DNA of 38,621 nt from Bacillota bacterium (GTDB lineage: Bacteria; Bacillota; Syntrophomonadia; Syntrophomonadales; Syntrophomonadaceae): NCBI GenBank assembly GCA_023395515.1, contig JAEWZB010000067.1, forward strand, positions 1 to 38,621. Direction: 5' to 3'. Positions 1 through 8,749 of this stretch are shown piece after piece. The notes beneath the pieces are model-generated. The model did not search any database and was not told the origin of the DNA. It saw only the letters and a list, made by a program, of their open reading frames with translations. Each line of letters opens with the position of its first letter. Within the stretch, counting starts at the first letter, position 1. The translations under genes and the position numbers were made by a program.

Positions 1-995
1 AGAAGAATTTTAAACATTTGTTTATCAATATAATCATGGGCAATTGCCGCATTAATTTGGCTATATATTCCCGTATTTTCCGGGTTATATTCTTGGACTA
101 AACTAATCTTTTCAATTTGAGGTAAACTGTTGTTTATTGAATCAAGATAATCTTCAAAACCCTCAATGTTTTGCAAGCTTAGCCCTTTGGCATAAACGCT
201 GTCCAGATTTTTTTCCACGATCTTTTCTATAAAATTCTTACTGGTATAAGCCATATCAATATAGGCATTTTTAAAAAGCCAGTAATTCCCGCCACTATAA
301 GCAAGCTGGGCTAAACCTATTACCGTAATTAATACGATCAAAACCTTCTTTTTACTAATTAAATCCTTCTGGTTAAATAACTTAATGCGGAAAAAGATAA
401 TAAATAAGGCTATTAATGCGGTGATTGCTATAATTAAAAGATAGGTAAGCAATTGTTTGGTTAAATAACTGTTAAATTGCAAAAAGCTTTCCGGCGGAAA
501 AATCATTAGTAAGTTGGCTATATGCTGTGCACTACTGTCATTGATTCTGATAAATACATGGGCTTTTTTTTGATAAAACTGATAACTAATATTTTCGGTA
601 ACAACACCCTGTTCAAACCCGGCCGTCTTTAATAATTTTTCATCTTCTAACTGACTATCCTGCACAAAACCATTTAAATCATATAAAATATCCCCGCTTG
701 GCGAAGTTATATTTAACTGTTCTACCTCTGGAATCACTTCTTTCAATTCTTTTAAAGTGTCATTCATGCCATAGTAATTGTTAATAGGCTTACCATAAAA
801 AAGTGCATATTCTATTTTTCTGACTAATTCATTACCCGCCACGGAGTAAGTATTAATAAGAGAATTATTATAGTTATCAGCAAAGGTCATATAATTCAAT
901 AAACCGGTAAAAGACATAATGATTATTGACAGGAAAAAAGCCATAATAATGACTTTTTGACGAATACCTTTTTTATAATCAGTTGCATTATCCAA
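1..995 (-). CDS. Membrane-anchored sensor protein, N-terminal part (C-terminus outside the window)
   Basis: The reading frame is open from a TTG at 993-995 to the window edge, giving 331 codons with no stop. An AAGGGG ribosome site lies about 8 nt before the TTG. The protein has a short basic N-terminus, a membrane segment at about residues 14-36, a polar outside segment (37-181), then two membrane segments (about 182-202 and 217-235) separated by a short Lys-rich turn. A second polar segment, probably also outside, follows from 236 and is cut by the window edge. Two external sensor-like segments around a membrane hairpin suggest a signalling protein such as a histidine kinase, cyclase or PP2C phosphatase, but the output domain is not visible. 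I do not recognise the family. Membrane topology is read from hydrophobicity; function is inference. Confidence 0.75.
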   Translation of the reverse strand, partial: MDNATDYKKGIRQKVIIMAFFLSIIIMSFTGLLNYMTFADNYNNSLINTYSVAGNELVRKIEYALFYGKPINNYYGMNDTLKELKEVIPEVEQLNITSPSGDILYDLNGFVQDSQLEDEKLLKTAGFEQGVVTENISYQFYQKKAHVFIRINDSSAQHIANLLMIFPPESFLQFNSYLTKQLLTYLLIIAITALIALFIIFFRIKLFNQKDLISKKKVLIVLITVIGLAQLAYSGGNYWLFKNAYIDMAYTSKNFIEKIVEKNLDSVYAKGLSLQNIEGFEDYLDSINNSLPQIEKISLVQEYNPENTGIYSQINAAIAHDYIDKQMFKIL

Positions 996-1082
996 TAGTA
1001 AATCCCCTTAATCTGCCATAATGAGAATACGGATAATTATTCAATTTCACTAATTTACTATATATTAGTATTTTATGGAATA

Positions 1083-1111
1083 ATTATAGCACTATTTATT
1101 ATTTTAAGGCA
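1083..1111 (-). promoter_or_regulatory. Candidate promoter of the truncated sensor gene
   Basis: On the minus strand an extended -10 element TGCTATAAT occurs, with TATAAT at 1083-1088, about 90 nt upstream of the TTG start at 995. The sequence 17 nt further upstream (TGCCTT) is a poor -35 box, so the assignment rests on the extended -10 alone. Confidence 0.4.
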
Positions 1112-1285
1112 GATATATTTTCCTGAAATTTTTATTGATAAGATTGACATATGGATAATATTTCGGATTTTATTTTATGCTTTTTTAATAAATGGCTCAT
1201 TGACAATTTAAAGATTTTCTGGCATTAAAATACTACTTAAGATCGGGCAAAAAATGAGCCTCTCCACCCCAAATTTATCCCCCCA

Positions 1286-1317
1286 AAGAAAAAGATGCTT
1301 CCATAAATAGAAGCACC
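1286..1317 (-). terminator. Rho-independent terminator of the GH26-like gene
   Basis: Read on the minus strand, GGTGCTTC and GAAGCATC form an 8-bp stem (one G-U pair) around an 8-nt AT-rich loop, followed by TTTTTCTTT. It lies about 45 nt after the stop codon of the gene at 1364-2950. Confidence 0.75.
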
Positions 1318-1363
1318 TGCTTAATAATTAAACTATTATTCTAAATATCATTTAAATGAATAT

Positions 1364-2950
1364 CTATGGTGAAGCCAGACCATCCCGAAAAGCTTTCATT
1401 ACTTCCTGATTTTCATCAATGCGGTAAATGCGGGCCGGATTCATCTGACTATCCCAATCTATGCCATTCCACCATATAGCTATTTTAATCCGGGGATATT
1501 TATGAATAGAGGCAAACATATTATTAATCCAAGCGGCTTTATCTCCCCCCACCGAATTAGAACCAAACTCAGTAATCATAAAAGGATGGGCAAAAGCCGC
1601 ATCATAAGCGCGAATTAATTGGTCATAAATGAAAGGAAACTCCCGCCAGATTTCACCGGAATAATAATTTCCGGTATTATATCCGGTAAGTCCTACTACA
1701 TCTACATATTCATCACCCGGGTAATATAAAAAGGCATGGTTCCATTTGAAATTAGGAAAAGATATATCATGGGGATTCCAAACCCAGATAGCATTATCAA
1801 CTTCTTCCTCGGCAAAAATATCATATACATAACGCCATAAAGCTTTATATATTTCAGTATCACCCGCCGTATAATAACTGGAATAAGTACACCAATCACC
1901 GTTCATTTCGTTATCAAATCTAAACAGAACCGGATGGCCGAAAGTCTTTATCTGCCTGGCATATTGGCGGAAAAAGTTCTCATATTTACCTTGTAAAATT
2001 TCATAAGTAAGCTGCCGGTTTTCCTCTTCACTTAGTTCAAATGATGAAGTTTGTAAAGTAAGCTCTACCGTTTTACCCAGCCGGTGGGCTTGCTGTAAAT
2101 TAGTCAAGGGTAAAGTACTGTCCAGGGCTTTGTAAACCAGGATTACCGGAAAAGTGTAATTGAATTGTTTTTCTAAATAAGTCAAATGCGCCGAACTATC
2201 TGGAGCAGTCGGTTCAAAAATCCCCCAGATTAAGGGGCTGTCTTCGGCAAAATATTTTTGATAAAAATCTTTAGTCTCTTTATTCCATTCCTTCTCCTGG
2301 GGGGCATAACGGGTAAATATACCGGCCGAGCCGCTTTTCTTCCCTAAGTAGGAAAAAGATTTTATGATACGGTCATAATCGGTCCGGGGAGCCGTGGACT
2401 TGATTGAAACCGTATAAACTTCTTTATCCGCTACGGCAAAATAGGCATAAGTATAATAATTATGATCATTTTTTACTTTAGCCAGCTTTTCCCGGGACCA
2501 GGTATTAATATAAGCATTAACTCCGTTAATTACCTCTTTTCTTTGGCTGGTTATATTATAGTTAGGATTATTAAACAAAGTGCGGTTGTTGTAATTAATA
2601 AAAGCCGTAGTAGAGGTACAAGAAGTAGAATTAAAAAAGTTGTCATAGTATATCTCAATTCTGGTATTATCATCAAAGGCTAAAGTACGCACAGACGATA
2701 AAGATACATCCAGCTTCAGGTTAGCCGGCAAATCAATACTATATCCATGAGCATAATCAACATAATTTTTATACCCATCCTTCAAGGAGGTAACTGTTTT
2801 CAGGTCCTTTAAGGACTTATCTGAAGGCGCTTCTACTTCGCGGCCGTTTTCTATATATACAATAGTATCAGCTTGGACTTCGGCAATTGGTATTAATATG
2901 AAAACCATAATCACCATTATTAACATTACTTTATTAAGGGGGTGCTGCAA
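1364..2950 (-). CDS. Secreted GH26-like glycoside hydrolase with an extra N-terminal domain
   Basis: A 528-residue exported protein. It starts at a TTG preceded by AAAGGAAG 6 nt upstream and has a signal peptide (hydrophobic stretch at about 8-27, ending near AEVQA-D). Residues about 55-205 form a beta-rich domain reminiscent of PsbP/DUF1795-type domains. Residues about 225-525 resemble glycoside hydrolase family 26 (beta-mannanase/endoglucanase-like TIM barrel). The acid/base Glu is probably E348 in RFDNEMNGDW and the nucleophile E461 in MITEFGS, with W494/W495 in AIWWNG late in the barrel. Family 26 retaining enzymes use exactly such a Glu pair. It stands alone, with its own terminator. Substrate (mannan, xylan, glucan or cell-surface polymer) cannot be read from sequence. 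Confidence 0.82.
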   Translation of the reverse strand: MQHPLNKVMLIMVIMVFILIPIAEVQADTIVYIENGREVEAPSDKSLKDLKTVTSLKDGYKNYVDYAHGYSIDLPANLKLDVSLSSVRTLAFDDNTRIEIYYDNFFNSTSCTSTTAFINYNNRTLFNNPNYNITSQRKEVINGVNAYINTWSREKLAKVKNDHNYYTYAYFAVADKEVYTVSIKSTAPRTDYDRIIKSFSYLGKKSGSAGIFTRYAPQEKEWNKETKDFYQKYFAEDSPLIWGIFEPTAPDSSAHLTYLEKQFNYTFPVILVYKALDSTLPLTNLQQAHRLGKTVELTLQTSSFELSEEENRQLTYEILQGKYENFFRQYARQIKTFGHPVLFRFDNEMNGDWCTYSSYYTAGDTEIYKALWRYVYDIFAEEEVDNAIWVWNPHDISFPNFKWNHAFLYYPGDEYVDVVGLTGYNTGNYYSGEIWREFPFIYDQLIRAYDAAFAHPFMITEFGSNSVGGDKAAWINNMFASIHKYPRIKIAIWWNGIDWDSQMNPARIYRIDENQEVMKAFRDGLASP

Positions 2951-2983
2951 ATTAATCTTCCTTTACTAAATTACTTCCCCAAA

Positions 2984-2989
2984 ATTATA
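2984..2989 (-). promoter_or_regulatory. Candidate -10 box of the GH26-like gene
   Basis: TATAAT lies on the minus strand 34 nt upstream of the TTG start at 2950. The -35 region overlaps the hairpin at 3007-3036 and has no good TTGACA match (best TTTATC), so the promoter is only a candidate. Confidence 0.4.
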
Positions 2990-3006
2990 CGCTAAAAATA
3001 AACAAA

Positions 3007-3036
3007 GATAAACTAACAATAGCTTGTTAGTTTATC
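3007..3036 (-). terminator. Hairpin terminator of the crotonase gene
   Basis: A perfect 13-bp stem, GATAAACTAACAA pairing with TTGTTAGTTTATC around a 4-nt loop, is followed on the minus strand by a T-rich run (TTTGTTTATTTTT). It lies 54 nt after the crotonase stop codon at 3090. The stem is AT-rich but long. Confidence 0.65.
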
Positions 3037-3089
3037 CCTTAACCAGTATTTTATTTAACAGTTATATATAAAGATATTTAGTTAGCCCT

Positions 3090-3869
3090 TTATCTGCCTT
3101 TAAATACAGGTCTTCTCTGCTCCAGGAATGCTTTCATGCCCTCATCTTTATCTTCACTGGAAAACAGTACTGAAAACTTCTCCCGTTCCATATAAGTACC
3201 GGTAGTAGGATCTATGTGTTGGCTAATATCTAATAGTTCTTTAACCATCTCCACCGCAAGGGGAGGTTTACGGCTAAGTTTTCGGGCTAACTTCATAGTA
3301 GCTTCTTCTAATTCGGCTGGGGATACTAATTTAGTAATTAACCCAATTGCCAAAGCTTCTTTGCTATCAATTATGTCCCCGGTTAAAATTAATTCTCGTG
3401 CTTTAGCATTACCAACAATACGGGCTAACCTTTGGGTGCCACCACCAGCAGGAAATATTCCCAAGTTAATTTCCGGTAATCCGAATACTGCAGTTTCATC
3501 AGCAATTCTAAAATCACAACATATAGCTAATTCACAGCCCCCGCCTAAACAAAAACCCGAAATAGAAGCTATAGTTGGCTTTTTCATCTTCAAAAACTTA
3601 TAACCCATATTATGGGCTTTTTCAATATAATGCCTTACCTCTAGTGAGTCATAGTTGATTACTTCGCGTAAATCCGCCCCGGCTCCGAAAAATTTAGCAT
3701 TTCCCTTAATAACTACTGCCAGAATACTATCATCTTTAATAATCTCGTCTAATAGTTCATTTAATTCGTGAAACATCTCCATATTAAATGCATTGAAAGA
3801 ATCGGGCCGATTAAGTTGAACAATACCGATTGAATTTACTTGACTATAAAGTAAGTGTTTAAAATCCAT
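3090..3869 (-). CDS. Enoyl-CoA hydratase/isomerase family protein (crotonase)
   Basis: A 259-residue protein of normal crotonase length that probably hydrates a 2-enoyl-CoA (crotonyl-CoA type) in beta-oxidation or butyrate metabolism. The oxyanion-hole region FFGAGADL and the block GFCLGGGCELAICCDF are present. Both catalytic glutamates of hydratases are retained, one in GGGCE and one in GLPEINLG. I chose the ATG at 3869 (MDFKHLL) because GAGGGGAG lies about 8 nt upstream and the protein then begins like other crotonases. A longer frame to 3980 adds 37 residues unlike the family. The gene diverges from the dehydrogenase at 4061. CoA substrate specificity is not determined. Confidence 0.9.
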   Translation of the reverse strand: MDFKHLLYSQVNSIGIVQLNRPDSFNAFNMEMFHELNELLDEIIKDDSILAVVIKGNAKFFGAGADLREVINYDSLEVRHYIEKAHNMGYKFLKMKKPTIASISGFCLGGGCELAICCDFRIADETAVFGLPEINLGIFPAGGGTQRLARIVGNAKARELILTGDIIDSKEALAIGLITKLVSPAELEEATMKLARKLSRKPPLAVEMVKELLDISQHIDPTTGTYMEREKFSVLFSSEDKDEGMKAFLEQRRPVFKGR

Positions 3870-4060
3870 TCTGGTTCTCCCCTCTCGTAATTTGATATTT
3901 AATTTTATTAATTCCTTATAATCATAACAAATGTTTGCTAAATTATGAATATTCTTACTAATTGCAAAATCTTCGACCATAGGCTTACTTCCTATTTAAT
4001 TCACCTTTTTACTTCAAAATAGCGCATAATATTATTATGTTTACAAGGAGTGATATTATT

Positions 4061-5173
4061 GTGGATGAAAATGTAGCTTTAATTCCTGTGGATATGATGG
4101 AGAACTTTATTATAGATGTTTTTAAAGGGGTTGGGGTTCCTGACCAAGATGCCCGTATTTGTGCCGACGTATTAATTACTGCTGATAAAAGAGGTATTGA
4201 TTCCCATGGCATTGGCAGACTAAAGCCTATTTACTACGACCGCATCAAGGACCAGATTCAAAACCCTGTCACTAATTTAGAAGTAGTTCGGGAAGGGCCA
4301 ACTACAGCCGTTATTGATGGTCATCACGGGATGGGCCATGTTATTGGTTACCGGGCCATGGAAATGGCTATTAACAAAGCTAAGCAATATGGAATGGGCA
4401 TGACTACAGTACGTAACTCTACTCACTACGGTATAGCCGGTTATTATTTACTTATGGCTATAGAAAACGGAATGATTGGCATAAGCGGTACTAATGCCCG
4501 GCCTTCCATTGCCCCTACTTTTGGGGTGGAAAACATGTTGGGTACTAACCCTTTAAGCTTCGGTATGCCTACTGATGAAGCTTTTCCTTTTGTATTGGAT
4601 TGTGCTACTTCTATAACCCAAAGGGGCAAGATTGAAGTTTATCAACGTCAAGGCCAAGATATTCCCCCCGGTTGGGTAATAGATTATACAGGTAATACTA
4701 AAACTGATTCCGACCAAATATTAAAAGATTTAATAACCGGTCATGCCGCTTTAACCCCCTTGGGAGGTATAGGTGAAGAACAAGCTAGTTATAAAGGTTA
4801 CGGTTATGCCACGGTGGTAGAAATATTATCAGCCGCCCTGCAAAGTGGTGCATTTTTGAAAGCCTTAAGCGGATTTGACCGGAATGGCCATAAACAACCT
4901 TACGGTTTAGGCCACTTTTTCATAGCTATTAATGTGGAGGCCTTCATCGGATTAAATGAATTTCAAAAGACTACCGGAGATATTTTAAGAGCTTTGCGCA
5001 ATTCTAAAAAAGCTCCGGGACATGACCGCATTTATACCGCCGGTGAAAAAGAATATCTAGCTTACTTAGAGCGTAAAGACCATGGCATTCCGGTTAATAA
5101 AGCTTTGCAACAGGATATTCTGCAGATAAAAAAGGAACTGGGCTTAAATAATTACCATTTCAATTTTGAGTAA
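4061..5173 (+). CDS. Malate/L-lactate dehydrogenase family oxidoreductase (Ldh_2 type)
   Basis: A 370-residue NAD(P)H-dependent 2-hydroxyacid/2-ketoacid oxidoreductase of the family that includes archaeal-type malate dehydrogenase, ureidoglycolate dehydrogenase (AllD) and YlbC/ComC. Family blocks visible are ADKRGIDSHGIGRL near the N-terminus, the THYG motif in NSTHYGIAGYY, and the substrate/cofactor region SGTNARPSIAPTFG. The start is taken as the GTG at 4061 because AAGGAG lies 10 nt upstream. The in-frame ATG at 4037 lies upstream of that ribosome site. It is divergent from the crotonase gene, about 190 nt between starts, so the two could share a control region. Which hydroxyacid it uses cannot be told. 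Confidence 0.88.
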   Translation: MDENVALIPVDMMENFIIDVFKGVGVPDQDARICADVLITADKRGIDSHGIGRLKPIYYDRIKDQIQNPVTNLEVVREGPTTAVIDGHHGMGHVIGYRAMEMAINKAKQYGMGMTTVRNSTHYGIAGYYLLMAIENGMIGISGTNARPSIAPTFGVENMLGTNPLSFGMPTDEAFPFVLDCATSITQRGKIEVYQRQGQDIPPGWVIDYTGNTKTDSDQILKDLITGHAALTPLGGIGEEQASYKGYGYATVVEILSAALQSGAFLKALSGFDRNGHKQPYGLGHFFIAINVEAFIGLNEFQKTTGDILRALRNSKKAPGHDRIYTAGEKEYLAYLERKDHGIPVNKALQQDILQIKKELGLNNYHFNFE

Positions 5174-5193
5174 CAAATCAATCAGAAAAAAGA

Positions 5194-5237
5194 CGGAGCT
5201 GGGCACCATATTTTACCTTAGTGTGCCAGCTCCTTTT
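5194..5237. terminator. Bidirectional terminator between convergent genes
   Basis: GGAGCTGGGCACC and GTGTGCCAGCTCC form a stem with one bulge, with AAAAAAGAC on the left and CCTTTTTAC on the right. It can end transcription of the dehydrogenase from the left and of the ABC permease from the right. Confidence 0.75.
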
Positions 5238-5267
5238 TACATGATTTGGCCTTGCCAGCAGATTTAA

Positions 5268-7913
5268 TTACATGGTTTCTGACTTCAGCGCGTCTATAAT
5301 GTTCTCCTTTTTGATTTTGGCACTAGAATAGAGCATGGTTACGCCCACGATAGCAAAGATGAGCACGATGGCGGCACCATAACTCGCCCACGGCATGGTA
5401 AAACCCACGTCAAATACATCAGCCTGCATATAGTGCAGAAGCAGCGAAACTGCCAGGCTGATAGGAAGTCCCCACCAGAGCGCCTTTAGCCCATAAAAAA
5501 TGCTTTCAAAACGGATCATGCGGTTAAAGCTTTCCGGGGTCATGCCTACCGAGCGCAGCATGGCAAATTCCCGGCGGCGCAGGCTGATATTGGTAGTGAT
5601 GGTGTTGAAAATATTGGCAATACATATCAGGCTGATCAGAACGATAAACCCGTAAATAAAAATACCTATTACCAGCATCACATTACGTTCACTCCGGGCC
5701 TCCTGAGCAACATTGAAGATATACATATGGGCATTGCCCGCAATTTTTTTCGTCATTTCCTGTATCTGGGTTTGAATCTCATCGGGATTGGCAGCGGTCA
5801 GATACGTTTGTTGAAAATGCGGATTGCCATTTTCATCAAGACTTTTCATCTCCGGAGGCAAACTTTCAAATACCTCCCGGCTCACCACGACTGCAACATG
5901 ATTAAGGGATGAAACTAAGATACCCATCGGTCTCTGGTCGGTAAGCAGCCCCACCTGCAGCTCTACACCGTCTTCCCCACTGTTTTCTCTAACATTTTCC
6001 GGAGAGGGATTGACGGAAAAAAGCAGCCGTTCCCCCGGCTTCATAGAGAAAAGCTCTCCGGCCGTACGTTTTCCGTTGAAATAGGATTGCCCGTAGTTGA
6101 TGAGGATCAGGTTAGGGTTCTCCGGGTTCCGGTATTGCTGGGGATCAGCACCTAAAGAGCTTACATAATCATCAAATGTCACATCGTCCAAGGAATACAC
6201 CGTAGCGTTAAAATTGAACCGGTCCTGATGAGCTGATGCATAAGTACGCTTGACCAAAGGGGAAAGCTGTACATCATCTGCCTGCAAGAAACCTCCCGTA
6301 GTTTGAATGAGACTTGTATCCTCTACCCCTTTTAAGGCCATGATTTTGCGGTTTACCTCCTGAATCTCAGCACTGGGCATGTTGGCATAGGTTACGGCCA
6401 GGTCGAAGTTATATCCCATCTCGGCAGAATCAAAAGATGCCTGTATCGCTTCGGTATAATAGGAGACGGTGAGAAACAGCACTAAACTGATAGTAAGTGA
6501 CAAGACGGTAGCACGGTACTTTTTCCGGCTGCGCTTGAGGTTTTTCAGTGCGATCTCCCCTTCAAAACCGAAAATTGCCCGGGTAAGCCGGGAGGTTTTC
6601 ACCGCTTTCCGGGTCAGCTTAATCTCTTGCGACTGGCGGATGGCATCAATAGGCATGATCCTTGATGCGCGCCGAGCCGGAATCCAAACCGAGATAAAAA
6701 TGGTCAAGGCAGCCAGTGCAACTGCGGCGGCCATGGATGGAAAAGAAACATACAAGACCAGCCCCTGCTCGGAGGAAAGGTTAAGAAAGCTTTCCAGGAG
6801 GGGACGAATGACCGAAAAGGTAATGCCGATGCCGGCAATTCCCGAGATAATTCCCAGAGGAATCCCCACCGCTCCCAGAACCGCACCCTCGAAATAGACG
6901 CTCCTACGCTTCTGCCGTTTGGTGGCACCAACACTGGCCAACATTCCCATCTGGCTTATCCGCTCGGAAACTGAGATAGCAAAAGCATTGTAGATAAGGG
7001 ATACGGAAGCGACTATGATGATGAGGACAAAAACCCCGGCAAAACCATAGAGCATCTTCTGGGCATTATCATTGGCTACAATACCACTATAACGCAAAAC
7101 TTCCCCATTAAATTGAATATTCGCCGGCTCTATTCCTGCTTTGGCGGCTATAGCGGTGACATCATCAAAGAAACTGTGCTTAAGCTTCCCGGCCAGCAGG
7201 GTGACGGTCACGGTCTCGTCCGGTTTCAGTTTCTTCTCATCCAGATAAGTAATGGCGGGGTATCCTGGCGACCAGTTGCGCTCAAAGTTTGGTTGTTTGA
7301 TTATGCCTACCACGGTATAGGTTTGAACCTGATCAGGTGCCAAAACCTCTCCTTTAATCAATTGTCCGTTTTCATAGACCGGCTCCCCTGCATAAAAGTC
7401 ATTTTGCCCCAGGGGAGAGCCGTTAGAATTAAGGCGTTTTCCAATGTTTAGGGTAAGCGTATCTCCTACTTGATACTTCACCCCACCGTTTTCTTCGAGA
7501 TATTTAGAAATCAAAAGCTCACCGCTGTTTTGCGGCAGACGGCCCTCAATTAGTTCTACAGGAAAGTTTTCATAGCTCTTAGCCCCGAACTCGCGGATAA
7601 ACAGGTAGGGCTTGTGTGCATTTTTGCCCTCCGTAATCAGCGCATATCCTGTATCCCGGCTAAGCGCGACTTCCGGGGCAAATCCGGCCTCCTCAAAAAT
7701 GGCTACGTCCTGCAGGTGAATACCCGGAACCATCGCATGCCAGTTGCCGTTTTCAATGATGGCCTCATTGCGCAAAAGCTCCATAAAGGAAGCGCAGAAA
7801 GTGGACACGGCGGTAATCATGGCCGTGGAAAGTATGATACCGATTATGGTGACAACCGTCCATTTGCGGTTGGCTTTCATGCTGCGCAGAGTAAAGCGGT
7901 TCATCACGTTCAT
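5268..7913 (-). CDS. FtsX-family ABC transporter permease, two-repeat type
   Basis: An 881-residue membrane protein made of two FtsX/MacB-like halves. Each half has one N-terminal membrane helix, a large extracytoplasmic domain and three more helices (half 1 helices near 18-40, 290-312, 340-365, 390-412; half 2 near 468-490, 755-780, 808-830, 845-868). The cytoplasmic motif before each helix pair reads MGMLASVGATKRQKRR and FAMLRSVGMTPESF, typical of FtsX permeases. It pairs with the ATPase encoded just upstream (ATGA overlap at 7910-7913). Such transporters export or sense lipids, peptides or antimicrobial compounds without driving bulk import. The adjacent two-component genes point to peptide or envelope-stress defence, but the substrate is unknown. 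Composition is clearly GC-richer than the flanks. Confidence 0.9.
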   Translation of the reverse strand: MNVMNRFTLRSMKANRKWTVVTIIGIILSTAMITAVSTFCASFMELLRNEAIIENGNWHAMVPGIHLQDVAIFEEAGFAPEVALSRDTGYALITEGKNAHKPYLFIREFGAKSYENFPVELIEGRLPQNSGELLISKYLEENGGVKYQVGDTLTLNIGKRLNSNGSPLGQNDFYAGEPVYENGQLIKGEVLAPDQVQTYTVVGIIKQPNFERNWSPGYPAITYLDEKKLKPDETVTVTLLAGKLKHSFFDDVTAIAAKAGIEPANIQFNGEVLRYSGIVANDNAQKMLYGFAGVFVLIIIVASVSLIYNAFAISVSERISQMGMLASVGATKRQKRRSVYFEGAVLGAVGIPLGIISGIAGIGITFSVIRPLLESFLNLSSEQGLVLYVSFPSMAAAVALAALTIFISVWIPARRASRIMPIDAIRQSQEIKLTRKAVKTSRLTRAIFGFEGEIALKNLKRSRKKYRATVLSLTISLVLFLTVSYYTEAIQASFDSAEMGYNFDLAVTYANMPSAEIQEVNRKIMALKGVEDTSLIQTTGGFLQADDVQLSPLVKRTYASAHQDRFNFNATVYSLDDVTFDDYVSSLGADPQQYRNPENPNLILINYGQSYFNGKRTAGELFSMKPGERLLFSVNPSPENVRENSGEDGVELQVGLLTDQRPMGILVSSLNHVAVVVSREVFESLPPEMKSLDENGNPHFQQTYLTAANPDEIQTQIQEMTKKIAGNAHMYIFNVAQEARSERNVMLVIGIFIYGFIVLISLICIANIFNTITTNISLRRREFAMLRSVGMTPESFNRMIRFESIFYGLKALWWGLPISLAVSLLLHYMQADVFDVGFTMPWASYGAAIVLIFAIVGVTMLYSSAKIKKENIIDALKSETM

Positions 7914-8593
7914 TTCCGGATCACCTCGTCTTTGGCAATACGACCATCTTCTATGGAAAGAATGCGGTTGGCCTGAAGCGCGATGTTCTGGTCGTGAGTG
8001 ATAAGAATAAGGGTCTGATTGTACCTCTCGTTGGACAGGCGCAGAAGCCGGATAATATCAGCACCGTTGGCACTGTCCAGGTTCCCGGTAGGTTCATCAG
8101 CCAACATCAGCGCGGGGCTGTTGATAAGTGCCCGGCCGATAGATACACGCTGCTGCTGTCCCCCTGAAAGCTGGTTGGGCAGATGCTTCCCCCGGCCATT
8201 TAAGTTTAAGGTGGTCAGCAATTGGGCAAGCTGGTTTTGATCCGGCTTTCTTTCATCCAAAAGCAGGGGCAGGGTAATATTTTCTTCTACGTCCAATACC
8301 GGAATCAGATTGTAAAACTGATAAATCAGACCGATCTGCCTGCGCCGAAAGACGGCCAGCTTCGTTTCGTCCAGGGTATAGATATCTGTTCCCTCAATAA
8401 ACACCCGGCCTGAGGTAGGACGGTCTACACCGCCCAGAATGTGCAGCAGCGTAGATTTTCCAGAGCCGGAAGGACCTATGACGGCAATGAATTCTCCTTT
8501 TTCTACCGTAAAACTCACATTATCCAGCGCTCTGACTTCGGCATCGCCGCTGCCATAAGTTTTGGTCAAATTTTCTACCCGAAGGATTTCCAA
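7910..8593 (-). CDS. ABC transporter ATP-binding protein (LolD/MacB-type)
   Basis: A 227-residue ATPase that energises the FtsX permease. The Walker A motif GPSGSGKST, the signature LSGGQQQRV, the Walker B/D-loop region LMLADEPTGNLDS and the H-loop THD are all present. The TTG at 8593 is chosen because a perfect AAAGGAGG lies 9 nt upstream and the protein then begins EILRVENLTKTYG as family members do. The in-frame extension to 8665 is unsupported. Its stop overlaps the permease start. A direct repeat at 8690-8707 in its leader is a likely binding site for the response regulator encoded at 10033-10710. Confidence 0.93.
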   Translation of the reverse strand: MEILRVENLTKTYGSGDAEVRALDNVSFTVEKGEFIAVIGPSGSGKSTLLHILGGVDRPTSGRVFIEGTDIYTLDETKLAVFRRRQIGLIYQFYNLIPVLDVEENITLPLLLDERKPDQNQLAQLLTTLNLNGRGKHLPNQLSGGQQQRVSIGRALINSPALMLADEPTGNLDSANGADIIRLLRLSNERYNQTLILITHDQNIALQANRILSIEDGRIAKDEVIRK

Positions 8594-8689
8594 AAGAATA
8601 CGCCTCCTTTGCGTAATGATTTTTCTACTGATTTCCATGAAAAATGGTCTTACCGTTTCATGCAATCTAGTATGATATTAAAACCTTCA

Positions 8690-8707
8690 GGTGACGATAC
8701 GGTGACG
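8690..8707 (-). promoter_or_regulatory. Candidate response-regulator operator (direct repeat)
   Basis: On the minus strand CGTCACC-N4-CGTCACC is a perfect 7-bp direct repeat with 11-bp start-to-start spacing, the arrangement bound by OmpR/PhoB-family dimers. It lies about 100 nt upstream of the ATPase start, and TAATAT/TATCAT, possible -10 boxes, follow 9-13 nt downstream. Assignment to the adjacent regulator is inference. Confidence 0.55.
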
Positions 8708-8749
8708 AGCAGCAATAATTTAATAATATTGATATATATTTGATTCCAC

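Larger units (their letters stand above)
996..1363. other. Intergenic region between truncated sensor gene and GH26-like gene
   Basis: This AT-rich stretch holds the candidate sensor promoter (1083-1111) and the GH26 gene terminator (1286-1317). An 8-bp inverted repeat, GGCTCATT at 1194-1201 and AATGAGCC at 1253-1260, encloses about 50 nt and has no clear role. No reading frame with a ribosome site was found in it. Confidence 0.6.

Noticed and set aside
3214..3603. 129-codon plus-strand frame inside the crotonase gene
   Set aside because: Antisense to conserved catalytic blocks of the crotonase; no ribosome site and no recognisable domain.
6469..6897. 142-codon plus-strand frame inside the ABC permease gene
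   Set aside because: Antisense shadow of a well-supported permease in GC-richer DNA; composition is Arg/Ser/Ala-rich without a family match or ribosome site.
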